Positions 7,576-17,100 of a DNA stretch of 64,000 nt are shown piece by piece. Origin of the DNA: Agromyces humatus (lineage in GTDB: Bacteria > Actinomycetota > Actinomycetes > Actinomycetales > Microbacteriaceae); NCBI RefSeq assembly GCF_021228295.1, contig NZ_JAJQPD010000007.1, positions 1 to 64,000 of the forward strand. The letters run 5' to 3'. The notes under the pieces are model-generated. The model was not told where the DNA came from. It made no database searches and saw only the letters and a program-made list of their open reading frames with translations. The translations under genes were made by a program, and so were the position numbers. Every line of letters begins with the position of its first letter. The stretch's first letter is position 1.

Positions 7576-8334
7576 ATGAACCACGCGATCCCGAGCCGTC
7601 GCTCTGGGTATCAGCGCACCGTCAAGGTCGATGAGGCGACGAGTCGCCTCGTGGATGACTTGGCCTACTACCTCGACACGACGAAGAAGGCGATCATTCG
7701 CGACGCCGTCGCTGACTTCGCCGATACACACCGGCCACGAGGTCGATATTGCGGAGGTGTCCACGAGACCGAGCGATGGGGCGCAGGCGGTGCCGGCGGT
7801 GGGAGCGATGCCGGCGGTGGGCGCGGCGCAGGCGGTGCCGGCGGTGGGCGCGGCGAAGGCGGTGCCGGCGGCGGGAGCGGTGCCGGCGGCGGGAGCGGCG
7901 GGAGCGGTGCCGGCGGCGGGAGCGGCGGGGGCGGCGCCGGCGAGGTCATGGGCGGGGCCGCTCGCGGGCCGAAATTCGAGGATCTCCCGGTTCGCGAGCG
8001 GCTCGAACTTCGTCGCAGCGAAATCATCCGGGCATTCGCGCGACGTGAGGCCGGCGAAATCCGGGTGATGAAGCCCCGGCCGCTGCTCGATTGGGACGGC
8101 AACCCCATCGACGACGAGCACGCCCTCGACGGCGGCATCGGTCTCGCCCATCACGACGTGCTCGAGTTGCTGGTGACGACTGATGTGGCGGGCGGTGGTG
8201 CGGAGGCGATGAGGCTCGAGGAGATCGCACGCGAGATCCTCCGCGCCCCCGTGCAGATCGAGTCGGCGACGAAGCTGCGGTTGTTCAGCCCCGCTCGCCT
8301 CGAGCAGGCGATCGCGGATTCCCAACCGTTGTAG
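7576..8334 (+). CDS. Ribbon-helix-helix protein with Gly-rich linker and a possible nucleotidyltransferase-like C-terminus
   Basis: 252 residues in three parts. Residues 1-55 (SGYQRTVKVDEATSRLVDDL, DTTKKAIIRDAVADFAD) look like a MetJ/Arc/CopG-type ribbon-helix-helix DNA-binding domain. Residues about 68-130 are a low-complexity run of GAGG and GGGS units. Residues 135-252 start with a helix ELRRSEIIRAFARREAGEIRV and then a strand-turn pattern (GIGLAHHDVLELLVTTD ... LEEIAREILRAPVQI ... IADSQPL) that resembles MNT/HepT-type minimal nucleotidyltransferases, but the catalytic GSxARG motif is absent. That last match is my inference and weak. Start ATG 7576 has GAGAGG about 8 bp upstream. No toxin or antitoxin partner is adjacent. 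Confidence 0.6.
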   Translation: MNHAIPSRRSGYQRTVKVDEATSRLVDDLAYYLDTTKKAIIRDAVADFADTHRPRGRYCGGVHETERWGAGGAGGGSDAGGGRGAGGAGGGRGEGGAGGGSGAGGGSGGSGAGGGSGGGGAGEVMGGAARGPKFEDLPVRERLELRRSEIIRAFARREAGEIRVMKPRPLLDWDGNPIDDEHALDGGIGLAHHDVLELLVTTDVAGGGAEAMRLEEIAREILRAPVQIESATKLRLFSPARLEQAIADSQPL

Positions 8335-8379
8335 GTCCACGCTCCCTCGGCGCGAGCGAGCAGGTCGGCGCCGCACTCG

Positions 8380-8751
8380 TCACGGCGTCGCGGCATCCGG
8401 TTCTGCGAACCGCGCGATGAGCTCGAGCGCGATCTCGCGGTGCCGGAGCAGGAAGGCCCGCTCGTCGAGCTTCTTGCGCCGAACCCACGAGGTGACCTCG
8501 TCGTTGCTCTTGCTCGCATTGCACGACCCGCAGGCGGGAACCACGTTCTCGAGCGTGTACCGGCCGCCGCGCGAGATCGGCAGCACGCAGTCCCGCTGCA
8601 GCGGCCGGTCGGCGGCGCCGCAGTAGGCGCAGCCATTCCATGCTGCGGTGAGGGCGGCCCACTGCTCGTCGGTGAGATCGTGCGTGACACGCGCCATGCG
8701 ACGCTTGCGCCGACGTGAGTACACGGCAGCGCGGGTTCGACTGACCGCCAT
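8380..8751 (-). CDS. HNH endonuclease domain protein
   Basis: 123 residues with an HNH/treble-clef nuclease core: CAYCG, then DCVLPISRGGRYTLENVVPACGSCNASKSN, giving the two zinc Cys pairs and the HNH-type motif in a form where the first His is replaced by CVLP (usually DHV/DHI). The basic N-terminus (RTRAAVYSRRRKRRMARV) may bind DNA; a start at the internal Met (8698) would remove it. It faces the ribbon-helix-helix gene and is not in a phage or homing context, so it may be a housekeeping HNH protein of the type common in actinomycetes. Confidence 0.8.
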   Translation of the reverse strand: MAVSRTRAAVYSRRRKRRMARVTHDLTDEQWAALTAAWNGCAYCGAADRPLQRDCVLPISRGGRYTLENVVPACGSCNASKSNDEVTSWVRRKKLDERAFLLRHREIALELIARFAEPDAATP

Positions 8752-8789
8752 GGCGCCCAGCGTAAACCCGTGCCGACCTCAGCGCCGGG

Positions 8790-10682
8790 TCACAACGCCG
8801 GCGTCCGCGGAGGCGAAGTGCGGCGCGAGCCTGTCGCCTCGAACGCGGCGGCGAGCGTGAGCAGGGCGGTGTCGTCGTAGGCACGGCCGGCGAAGGTGAG
8901 CCCGACGGGCATGCCGATGTCGGTCATCGTGCCCATCGGCACCGTGACCGTCGGGATGCCGAGGTGCCGTGGCACCAGGTTGCCGTTCGCCACCCACACG
9001 CCGTTGCGCCAGCCGAGATCGGCGGATGCCTCGTCCACGTCCATGTCGGCGGGCCCGACGTCGGCGACCGCGGGAAAGACGACGGCGTCGAGGCCGAGGT
9101 CGTCCATCCATTGCTCGAGGTCGACCCGGCGGGTCTCCTCGAGGCCGCGCAGTCCAGCCTCGAGCTCGGGGATGTCGACGAGCGTGGTGCCCGGGTGCTC
9201 GCGCACCCAGCCCGGATACTCGGCGATGTCGTCGTCGAAGCTGAGGTAACGGTCGGGCAGGGCACCCTCGGGTTGCGGGAAGATCGTCGCGCCGTCGACC
9301 TGGGCGAGCCGGTTGAGCGCCGGGTCGTTGTTGGCGCGCAGGAAGTCGTCCCACGCCCACGCCGAGAGGTCGATGATCTCGCGGTGCAGGTACTCGGGGG
9401 TTACGAGTCCGCGGGTCGAAATCGTCGGCGCTCCGGGCCGGTCGCCCTCGTAGTTCGACACCACGGGGAAGTCGACCTCGACCACCTCGGCCCCGGCCGC
9501 CACGAGGTCGCGGCGCGCGGCCTCCCAGAGGTCGATCACCGAGTCGCGCGTCTCGATGCGCTGCCCGGTGGGTCCGCCGATGCCGACCGTGCCGACCGGC
9601 GACGCGGTGCCCGCCTCGCGATCGCGGTTGATGTACATGCGCGGCACTCCGATGCGCTTGCCCGCGAGCGCGGCGCGCCCGCCCGCGCCATCCGACAATT
9701 CGTTCAGGGGGTGCTTTCCTGCCACTTTCGCCGGCGAATCGGCCCCAATGTGGCGCGAAAGCACCCCCGGAGTGGGAGGGGTGGGGAGCGGGGAGGCGGG
9801 GGTGGGGGTCGGGGAGGCGGAGGTGGGGGTCGGGGAGCCGGGGGTGGGGGTAGCGGGGAGGAGCGCGACGTACGACGGCGGGCGCACATCTGAGGCCTGC
9901 GGAATCGAGACCCACGGCTGTACGCGCCAGAAGTCGCCTCGCGTCTCGGCGTCGTCGGCGACGATGACGTCGAGCACCTCGAGCAGGTCGGCCATGCTGC
10001 GGGTGTGCGGCACGACGACATCCATGGTGGGCACGAGCGGCCAGTTGCCGCGCACCGAGATGACACCCCTCGAGGGGGTGTACGCGCAGAGCGCATTGTT
10101 CGAGGCGGGCGCGCGGCCCGACGACCACGTCTCCTCACCGAGCCCGAACGCGGCGAACGACGCCGCGGTCGCGGTGCCCGAACCGTTCGAGGACCCCGAG
10201 CCGAATGCGGCCGTGAGGTACTCGGCGTTGTACGGACTCTCGGCGCGGCCGTAGACGCCGCGCTGCATGCCGCCGTTCGCCATCGGCGGCATGTTCGTGA
10301 GCCCGATGAGCACGGCCCCGGCCGCCCGCAGTCGCTCGATCGTGAACGCGTCACGCTGGGCGACCAGATGCTCGAAGGCGGGGCTGCCGGCCGCCGCGGT
10401 CAGCCCGCGAGCGAGGTAACTGTCTTTGGCGGTGTAGGGGATTCCGTCGAGCGGACCGAGGGTCTCTCCCCGGGCGCGGCGGGCATCGGATGCCGCAGCA
10501 TCGGCCCGAGCCTCGGGGTTCATCACGACGAGCGCGTTGAGCGCGGTCGCGGTGCCCGGCCGGTCGTAGGCCTCGATGCGGGCGAGATACGCGTCGAGCA
10601 ACTCGACCGCCGTCACGTCCCCGCGCTCGAGCGCCGCGCGCAGCGCGGCGATCGAGGCTTCGACCACGTCGAACCCGCTCAT
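8790..10682 (-). CDS. Amidase (amidase signature family) with an in-frame repeat insertion
   Basis: 630 residues, longer than the family's usual 470-570. Hydrolyses an amide, substrate unknown. Seen: catalytic Lys in GIPYTAKDSYL, the Gly/Ser-rich signature AAFGSGSSNGSGTATAASFAAFGLGEETWSS with the cis-Ser and Ser nucleophile, and SVRGNWPLVPTMDVVVPHTRSM. Residues about 275-345 interrupt the fold: three TPTPxSP-type heptads and a stretch encoded by a palindrome (separate entries), placed between RPPSYVAL and ALAGKRIGVPRMYIN, which are normally nearly adjacent. The gene follows agmatine deiminase with a 4-bp ATGA overlap, so the two are translationally coupled with the permease upstream. Likely acts on an imported amide or an agmatine-pathway product such as a carbamoyl compound (inference). 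Confidence 0.88.
   Translation of the reverse strand: MSGFDVVEASIAALRAALERGDVTAVELLDAYLARIEAYDRPGTATALNALVVMNPEARADAAASDARRARGETLGPLDGIPYTAKDSYLARGLTAAAGSPAFEHLVAQRDAFTIERLRAAGAVLIGLTNMPPMANGGMQRGVYGRAESPYNAEYLTAAFGSGSSNGSGTATAASFAAFGLGEETWSSGRAPASNNALCAYTPSRGVISVRGNWPLVPTMDVVVPHTRSMADLLEVLDVIVADDAETRGDFWRVQPWVSIPQASDVRPPSYVALLPATPTPGSPTPTSASPTPTPASPLPTPPTPGVLSRHIGADSPAKVAGKHPLNELSDGAGGRAALAGKRIGVPRMYINRDREAGTASPVGTVGIGGPTGQRIETRDSVIDLWEAARRDLVAAGAEVVEVDFPVVSNYEGDRPGAPTISTRGLVTPEYLHREIIDLSAWAWDDFLRANNDPALNRLAQVDGATIFPQPEGALPDRYLSFDDDIAEYPGWVREHPGTTLVDIPELEAGLRGLEETRRVDLEQWMDDLGLDAVVFPAVADVGPADMDVDEASADLGWRNGVWVANGNLVPRHLGIPTVTVPMGTMTDIGMPVGLTFAGRAYDDTALLTLAAAFEATGSRRTSPPRTPAL
9707..9768. repeat. 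Palindromic element (family B) in frame inside the amidase
   Basis: Arms GGGGGTGCTTTC (9707-9718) and GAAAGCACCCCC (9757-9768) are perfect over 12 bp; an inner stem GCCAC/GTGGC (9721-9725, 9750-9754) extends the fold. The same arms occur at 42665-42738 between genes. Confidence 0.9.
9790..9852. repeat. 21-bp tandem repeat coding for Pro/Thr heptads in the amidase
   Basis: Three units (9790, 9811, 9832) of about GGGGAGGCGGGGGTGGGGGT, differing at 1-2 bases. In the minus reading frame each codes for seven residues of the type TPTPASP. It adjoins the family B palindrome. Confidence 0.9.
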
Positions 10683-11713
10683 CGCGCCACCACCGGCTGC
10701 TGCTGCGTGATGCAGTGGATGCCGCCGCCACGGGCGAAGATCGGCCGTGAATCGACCGACACCACACGACGCCCCGGGTACGCGGAAGCGAGGATCTCGC
10801 GCGCCGAGGCATCCGCTCGCTCTTCGCCGAAGCCGCACGCGATCACGCCGTCGTTGACGACCAGGTGATTCACGTAGCTCCAGTCGACGAACCCCTCGTG
10901 ATCGCGCAGGGTTTCGGGCGCAGGCAGGTCGATGACGTCCCAGGCGCGTCCGGCGGCATCGGTCGTGTCGGCGAGCAGCTCGCGCAGCTCGCGCGTGACC
11001 TCGAAGTCGGGGTGCTCGGGGTTCGGCTGGTGATGCAGCAGCAGGCGACCGGGCGACGGGATCGTCGCGACGATGTCGACGTGCCCGTTGGTGCCGAAGT
11101 CGTCGTAGTCGCGGGTGAGTCCGCGCGGTAACCACACGGTGTGGTTCGTGCCGATCGTGCGGGCGAGCTCGGCCTCGACGCGCGCGCGGTCGGCGTAGGG
11201 GTTGCGGCGCGGGTCGAGCTGCACGGTGTCGGTGACGAGCACGGTGCCCTCGCCGTCGACGTGGATGCCGCCGCCCTCGTTCACGAGCACCGAGCTGACC
11301 AGTTCGGCGCCGACCTGCGCCGCGACGAAGCGGGCGATCTCGGCCGATTTGCGCCATTCGGCCCACTCGGGCGCGCCCCAGCCGTTGAAGATCCAGTCGA
11401 CGGCGCCGAGCACGCCGGGCCGCTCGTCGTCGACGACGAAGGTGGGGCCGAAGTCGCGCATCCAGAACTCGTCGAGCGGCGCCTCGAGAATCTCGATCTC
11501 GCTCGAGAGCATGCGCCTGGCGCGGGTCAGCTCGGTCGGGTCGACGACCATCGTGAGCGGCTCGAACTCGGCGACGGCGTGGGCCACGGCGGTCCAGGTC
11601 GCGTAGCCCTCCTCGCGCTCGGCGGGCTCCTCGCCGAGGGTGATCCCCTCGCGCGGGAACGCCATCCACGTGCGCTCGTGCGGCGCCGTCTCTGCGGGCA
11701 TGCGCCAGTTCAT
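10679..11713 (-). CDS. aguA: Agmatine deiminase
   Basis: 344 residues. Hydrolyses agmatine to N-carbamoylputrescine and ammonia in the cytosol (family knowledge). Seen: peptidyl-arginine-deiminase-fold landmarks MPAETAPHERTWMAFP at the N-terminus, EFWMRDFGPTFVV, VNEGGGIHVDGEGTVLVTD, the His motif GTNGHVDIVA, and the catalytic Cys near the C-terminus in ARGGGIHCITQQQP. It lies in the middle of a three-gene leftward operon, overlapping both the permease stop (11710-11713) and the amidase start (10679-10682) by 4 bp. No putrescine carbamoyltransferase is nearby, so the amidase may take the next step; that is inference. Confidence 0.92.
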   Translation of the reverse strand: MNWRMPAETAPHERTWMAFPREGITLGEEPAEREEGYATWTAVAHAVAEFEPLTMVVDPTELTRARRMLSSEIEILEAPLDEFWMRDFGPTFVVDDERPGVLGAVDWIFNGWGAPEWAEWRKSAEIARFVAAQVGAELVSSVLVNEGGGIHVDGEGTVLVTDTVQLDPRRNPYADRARVEAELARTIGTNHTVWLPRGLTRDYDDFGTNGHVDIVATIPSPGRLLLHHQPNPEHPDFEVTRELRELLADTTDAAGRAWDVIDLPAPETLRDHEGFVDWSYVNHLVVNDGVIACGFGEERADASAREILASAYPGRRVVSVDSRPIFARGGGIHCITQQQPVVAR

Positions 11714-13296
11714 GCGGTCACCTCCGTCGTGCGGGAACCGGATGTCGCGACATCCGCCGTCTCATCTTGGCCTTCGGATGCCGCAGCCGCAGCGTTCGCA
11801 GCCGATTCGGGGCGCCGCGCGGGGTCGCGGTAGGGCGAGGTCGTCAGCCAGAGCGCGGCATAGATCGCCCCGCCGAGGATGGGCCCGGCGAACGCCGAGA
11901 GGTCGGCACCGCCGAGGGCGGTCGCGATCGGCCCGACGTAGAGGGTCGTGTTCGCCATCAGCACGGCCACCGACGTGGCGACGACCATCGCGATCGTGCC
12001 CGGCCAGAACCACCCGCCCGAGTACCAGAACGGGCTGGTGCGCCGCTCGTCGCTGAGGGCGACGCCGTCGTAGCGGTTGCGGCGAAGCACGATGTCGACC
12101 GCGTAGACGGCCACCAGCGGGCCGAGCACGGTGACGCTCAGCTCGAGTGATGCGTTGAGCGTGTCGAGGAAGCTCGGTGCGATGTAGACGAACCAGCCCG
12201 CGGCCGCCGTCGCGATGGCTCCCGTGACGACCACCGTGACCGCGCGCGAGACCCGGAACCCGAGGCCCTGCGCGTAGAGGCCGGTCGAGTACGCGACGAG
12301 CACGTTGTTCGTGATGCTGCCGAGCACGACGATCGCGAGGAAGATCGGCGTGAACCAGGCCGGCACGATCTCGCCGATCGTGAGCTGCGGGTCGGTCATG
12401 TCGATCGCCGTGCCGGCCACGACGCCGAGCCCGCCGATGAGCACGGCGGGGATGAAGCCGCCGAGTGCCGTCCACCAGATGACCGCGCGCTTCGCGGTCG
12501 CGGCCGGCAGGTATCGGGCGTAATCGGCGCCCGTGCCCCACGAGAGCGGGCCGGCCGCGACGATCGCGTAGCCGAGCAGCACCATGGCCCAGTGCTCACC
12601 GACGGGCATGGGCGCCGGGGTGTACGTGAAGTCGGCGGCGCCGAGCACGAAGACCGCAAGCACGACGAAGGCCACGGCGAGCGCCGCCGAGAAGAACGGT
12701 GCGAGCTTGAGGATCGTCGCGTGGCCGTACACCGATAGCACGAAGCTGAGTGCGGCGACGACCACGAGCACTCCCCATTCGGCGCCGGCCGGCAGGGGCA
12801 CTCCGAGCATTCCGAGCAGGGCGTTCGCCGCGAGCGTGGCCACGGCGATGTTGATGATCTCGTAGAAGAGGCCGATGGCCACGCCGAGCCCGCCGCCGAA
12901 GACGCGGTTGCCGCGCACCCCGAACATGGCCCGCATGATCGCCACGCTCGGCGTTCCCGATGCGGGACCGCTCACCGCGAGCCATCCGACCGCCGCCCAC
13001 CAGAGGTTGCCGACGACCGTGATCGCGAGCGCCTCCCAGATCGAGAGGCCGAGCAGGATGAGCACTCCGCCGAGCACGAAGTAGAGGTAGATGACGTTGG
13101 CCGACATCCATACCCAGAACAGCTCGCGCGGGTGGCCGTGCCGCTCGGCGGCGGGGATGACGTCGATGCCGTGGCGTTCGACATGGCCGACCCGGTCGGC
13201 GTACTCGGCGCGGGTGTCGTTCTCGGCGCGGGTGTCGTTCTCGGCGCGGTCGGCGGGCGGCGGGGCGGACTCGGGGGTGTGCGTGTAGTTGCTCAT
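11710..13296 (-). CDS. NCS1-family permease (purine/cytosine permease-like)
   Basis: 528 residues with about 12 hydrophobic helices, the size of nucleobase:cation symporters of the NCS1 family. Seen: the early motif after VSGPASGTPSVAIMRAMFGVRGN, and LSWGTGADYARYLP, the substrate-helix pattern of CodB/Mhp1 relatives. The soluble N-terminus has a short tandem repeat AENDTRAENDTRAEY coded at 13199-13240. The ATG at 13296 (MSNYTHTPE) has GAGAGAGT upstream. First gene of the operon with agmatine deiminase and amidase, so its cargo may be an amide, agmatine-like or N-heterocyclic compound. The divergent TetR gene and palindrome at 13338-13357 suggest repression until the substrate is present. Confidence 0.85.
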   Translation of the reverse strand: MSNYTHTPESAPPPADRAENDTRAENDTRAEYADRVGHVERHGIDVIPAAERHGHPRELFWVWMSANVIYLYFVLGGVLILLGLSIWEALAITVVGNLWWAAVGWLAVSGPASGTPSVAIMRAMFGVRGNRVFGGGLGVAIGLFYEIINIAVATLAANALLGMLGVPLPAGAEWGVLVVVAALSFVLSVYGHATILKLAPFFSAALAVAFVVLAVFVLGAADFTYTPAPMPVGEHWAMVLLGYAIVAAGPLSWGTGADYARYLPAATAKRAVIWWTALGGFIPAVLIGGLGVVAGTAIDMTDPQLTIGEIVPAWFTPIFLAIVVLGSITNNVLVAYSTGLYAQGLGFRVSRAVTVVVTGAIATAAAGWFVYIAPSFLDTLNASLELSVTVLGPLVAVYAVDIVLRRNRYDGVALSDERRTSPFWYSGGWFWPGTIAMVVATSVAVLMANTTLYVGPIATALGGADLSAFAGPILGGAIYAALWLTTSPYRDPARRPESAANAAAAASEGQDETADVATSGSRTTEVTA

Positions 13297-13337
13297 CGTT
13301 GAGGACTCTCTCGACACGATCGGGGGACTCGATCTAC

Positions 13338-13357
13338 TATTGATCACACGATCAATA
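13338..13357. promoter_or_regulatory. Palindromic operator, likely for the divergent TetR regulator
   Basis: TATTGATC-acac-GATCAATA: perfect 8-bp arms with a 4-bp spacer, in the 94-bp gap between the permease (13296, leftward) and the TetR gene (13391, rightward). It is the only AT-rich stretch there and could overlap -10 boxes of both genes. Confidence 0.75.
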
Positions 13358-13390
13358 AGATGCAGCGACGTTACCTACACTGAGGTCACC

Positions 13391-14026
13391 ATGTCAAGCC
13401 CCACGCGCAAGAAGGCCGCTCGCAAGTCGCCCGCCGAACGAGCTGCCGAGATCGCCGACGCCGCCCACGAGCTCGCCCTCGAGCAGGGACTCTCGGCGGT
13501 GACGCTGCGATCCATCGCCGCGCGCGTCGATGTCGCCCCCGCACTCGTCGCCCACTACGAGCCCGACATGCAGGCGCTCATCGCATCGACGTTCTCGTCG
13601 ATCGTCGCGGCCGAGCTCGCCGAGGTCGACGCCCTCGTCGCTGCGCTGCCGACTCCGCGCGAACGCCTCGCCGCGATGCTGGCGACGTTGCTCGACGGAA
13701 GCCGCGACGACGTCACCGTGGTCTGGGTCGAGGCCTGGGCGATGGGGCGGCGCAACGAGGCGCTCGCCGCGAGCGTGCGCGATGAGATGGATGCATGGCA
13801 GGCGATGATCCGCGGCGTCGTCGAGGCGGGCGTCGCATCGCATGAATTCGAGACGGATGACCCGGCCGCAGCCGCGTGGCAGCTGCTGGGCATGATCGAC
13901 GGACTGAACGCCCAGGCCCTCGTGCGCTGGGGCGACGCCGCCGACCGCGGCTCGCTCATCTCGCATGCCGTCGAGGGCATGCTCGGGCTCGAACGCGGTG
14001 CGCTCGCCTCGCCCACGGTGGGTTGA
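13391..14026 (+). CDS. TetR-family transcriptional regulator
   Basis: 211 residues. N-terminal helix-turn-helix: RAAEIADAAHELALEQGLSAVTLRSIAARVDVAPALVAHYEPDMQALI, a classic TetR_N domain, followed by an all-helical ligand domain (VVWVEAWAMGRRNEALAASVRDEMDAWQAMIRGVVEAG) as in BetI/YcdC-like members. The ATG at 13391 is chosen because it follows GAGGTCACC and the helix-turn-helix starts soon after; the upstream in-frame ATG 13289 would run through the operator. Divergent from the permease-aguA-amidase operon, which it probably represses. Its C-terminus and TGA stop (CCCACGGTGGGTTGA) run into a REP-like element. Confidence 0.88.
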   Translation: MSSPTRKKAARKSPAERAAEIADAAHELALEQGLSAVTLRSIAARVDVAPALVAHYEPDMQALIASTFSSIVAAELAEVDALVAALPTPRERLAAMLATLLDGSRDDVTVVWVEAWAMGRRNEALAASVRDEMDAWQAMIRGVVEAGVASHEFETDDPAAAAWQLLGMIDGLNAQALVRWGDAADRGSLISHAVEGMLGLERGALASPTVG

Positions 14027-14064
14027 GGAGCGCCCGACGGAGGAGGCCGCGTCTCGAAACCCCG
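14017..14064 (+). repeat. REP-like element overlapping the TetR stop
   Basis: GTGGGTTGAGGAGCGCCCGACGG ... GCCGCGTCTCGAAACCCC matches the family core and end. The TGA stop of the TetR gene lies inside the core. Confidence 0.75.
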
Positions 14065-14117
14065 CGATGTCGGCGGCTCCGGTTACGGTGGGAATCCACG
14101 ACGGAAGGGGGCACGGC

Positions 14118-17100
14118 ATGTACCTGCTCGACGGTTCCGTCGTCACGAGCGCGAGCGACCTCAAGAAGGCGTCCGAGTGCGAGTTCGCCTTCCTGCGCGA
14201 GCTCGACGTGAAGCTCGGCCGTGACACGCTCTTCGAGGCTGCGGGCGACGCGATGATGGCTCGCGCCGGGCAGCTCGGCAACGAGCACGAGCGCCGCGTG
14301 CTCGAGCGCTATCGCGGCGTGTTCGGCAGCGCCGTCGTCGAGATCGAGCAGCCGAGCGTGCGCGACGCCGACGCCGTCGCGGCGGCCGTTGCCGCCACCG
14401 TCACGGCGCTCGAAGCCGGCGCCCCGGTCGTCTACCAGGCGACGTTCGCCGAAGACGGATTCATCGGCTTCGCCGACTTCATCGTGCGACAGCCCGACGG
14501 GCGTTACCGGGTGCAAGACTCCAAGCTCGCCCGCCATGCCCGCGTCACCGCCCTGCTGCAGCTCGCCGCCTACGCCGAGCAGCTCGACCGGCTCGGCATC
14601 GCCTGCGACGACCAGGTCGAGCTGCTGCTCGGCGACGGCACCACGAGCACGCATCGCCGCGACGACATCACCCCCGTCTACCTCAACCGCGTCGCGCGCC
14701 TGCGCGAGCTCATCGACGACCGCGTGGCCGACACCGGCCCGGTCGCCTGGGGCGATCCGCGCTACCATCACGACGGTCGATGCCCGACCTGCGAGCTCGA
14801 GGTGCAGGCGCACCGAGACGTGCTCATGGTCGGCGGCCTGCGGGTCACCCAGCGCGAGCACCTTGCGGCCGCCGGCATCACGACGATCGACGAGCTCGCG
14901 TCATCCGTCGACCCGGTGCCGCACGTCCTCGACGCGACCCTCGACGGGCTCCGCGAGCAGGCGCGGCTGCAACTGCGGGCCGAGTCCGCCCAGCTCGCCG
15001 CCGAGGCCGCCGGCACCCGCTCGCCCGACGATCCGCCGCTGCCGCCGCCGGTCTCGGTGCGTGAGGCGCGGGCCCTCGCCGCGATCCCCGAGCCGAGCCC
15101 CGGAGACCTGTTCTTCGACTTCGAGGGCGACCCGCTCTACACCGAGGGCGATGGCACCCGGTGGAACCTCGACTACCTGTGGGGCATGGTCGACACCGCC
15201 GAGCACTACACCTCGTTCTGGGCGCACTCGTTCGCCGAAGAGCGCGACGCGCTCGTCAGGTTCATGGAGTTCGTCAAGCTGCGCCGGGCCGTGCACCCCG
15301 ACCTGCACATCTACCACTACGCGAGCTACGAGCGCACCCACCTCACCTCCATCGCCGCGCGGCATGGAGTCTGCGAGGCCGACGTCGACCAACTGCTCGC
15401 CGACGGCGTGCTCGTCGATCTCTACCCGATCGTCAAGCGTGCGGTGCGGGTGGGCAGCCGGTCGTATTCGATCAAGAAGCTCGAGCCGCTCTACATGGGC
15501 GAGGCCGAGCAGCGCGAGGCCGACGTGAAGTCGGGTGGCGACTCGATCACCGAGTACGTGCGGGCGCGCGAGCTCGCCGACTCGGGCCGTGCCGAGGCCG
15601 CGACCGAGGCGCAGGCGATCCTCGACGACCTCGCCGACTACAACGAGTACGACTGCCTCTCGACCCTGCGCCTGCGCGACTGGCTGCTCGACGTCGCCCG
15701 CCGTGAGGGTGTGCCCTCGGTGCCGATGCAGGCGCTCATCGAGCAGGCCGACGGCAAGGTCTACGAGCCGTCGCCGCTCGCCGCCCTCCTGCGCGAACTC
15801 GCCGGCCCGGCCGATCCCTCCCGCGATGCCGATCGCACCGCACTGGCGCTGTCCGCGGCATCCATCGACTACCACGCTCGCGAGGCGAAGAGCTTCTGGT
15901 GGAGCCATTTCCTGCGCACCGACCAGCCAGTCGAGGCGTGGCACGACCACCGCGACGTGCTCGTGGTCGATCCGCTCGCCTCACGCGAGACCCAGGCGTG
16001 GCACAGCGAGCCTCGGTGGAACAATTCCCGCCGTGAGGTGCTGCTCACGGGCGACATCGCACCCGGCTCGCGGTTCTCACCCGGCAGCGACGTCTTCCTG
16101 CTCTACGAGTGGCCGGCACCGTTCCCGGCGCGATCCCTGCGGCCGGGCCAGCGCGACTCCACCGACGCGGTCATCCTCGAAGTGACCGAAGCCGGCGTGC
16201 TGGTCGAGGAGCGGGGCGTCGCCGGCGCGACGTGGTCGGCCCTGCCCATGGCGATCACCCCCGGCCGGCCGCCGAACACCGACGCGCTGCGCGACGCGAT
16301 CGCCTCGTGGGCCGATCCGATCCCAGGCGCCCAGCCGCGACTTCCCCTCAACCCCGCCATGGACGTCCTGCGCCGGCTGGCGCCGCGCGCCGCGGGCGGT
16401 CTCGTGCCGCACGAGCCCGGCGTCGAGTACGTCGACGCGGTCGTCGCATCGGTGCGCCGGCTCGAACACTCCTACCTTGCCGTGCAGGGCCCTCCAGGCA
16501 CGGGCAAGACGTACATGGCCTCGCACGTCATCGCGCGCCTCGTCGCCGACCACGGGTGGCGCATCGGCGTCGTGGCCCAGTCGCACGCCGTCGTCGAGAA
16601 CGTGCTCGACGCGGTCATCGGCGCAGGCCTCGGCCGCGAGCGGGTCGGCAAGGCCGTCAAAGACGCATCCGACGTCGAGCGGTTCACGTTCACCGCGCTC
16701 GCCAAGAAAGACCATCTGCGCCAGTTCGCCGACGACCACGCCAGCCACGGCTATGTCATCGGCGGCACCGCCTGGGACTTCTGCAACACCAAACGCGTCG
16801 CGCGCGGCGAACTCGACCTGCTCGTCATCGACGAGGCGGGCCAGTTCTCGCTCGCGTCGACGATCGCCGTCTCGGTGTCGGCCCGCAACCTGCTGCTGCT
16901 CGGCGATCCCCAGCAGCTGCCGCAGGTGAGCCAGGCGCTGCACCCCGAGCCCGTCGACACCTCGGCGCTCGGCTGGGTGGCCGACGGGCACGAGGTGCTG
17001 CCGCCAGAGTTCGGCTACTTCCTCGCCGAGAGCCGTCGCATGCACCCCGACGTCGCCGCACCCGTGTCGCGGCTCTCGTACGAGAGCGCGCTGCACTCGC

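Noticed and set aside
5401-8376. 991-codon minus-strand open frame across three genes and the octanucleotide array
   Set aside because: Runs antisense through the Moco and ribbon-helix-helix genes; low-complexity peptides from repeats; no recognisable fold.
8790-11669. One reading frame continuous across amidase and the agmatine deiminase region
   Set aside because: The upstream part is a shadow of agmatine deiminase; the real amidase starts at 10682 with an ATGA overlap.
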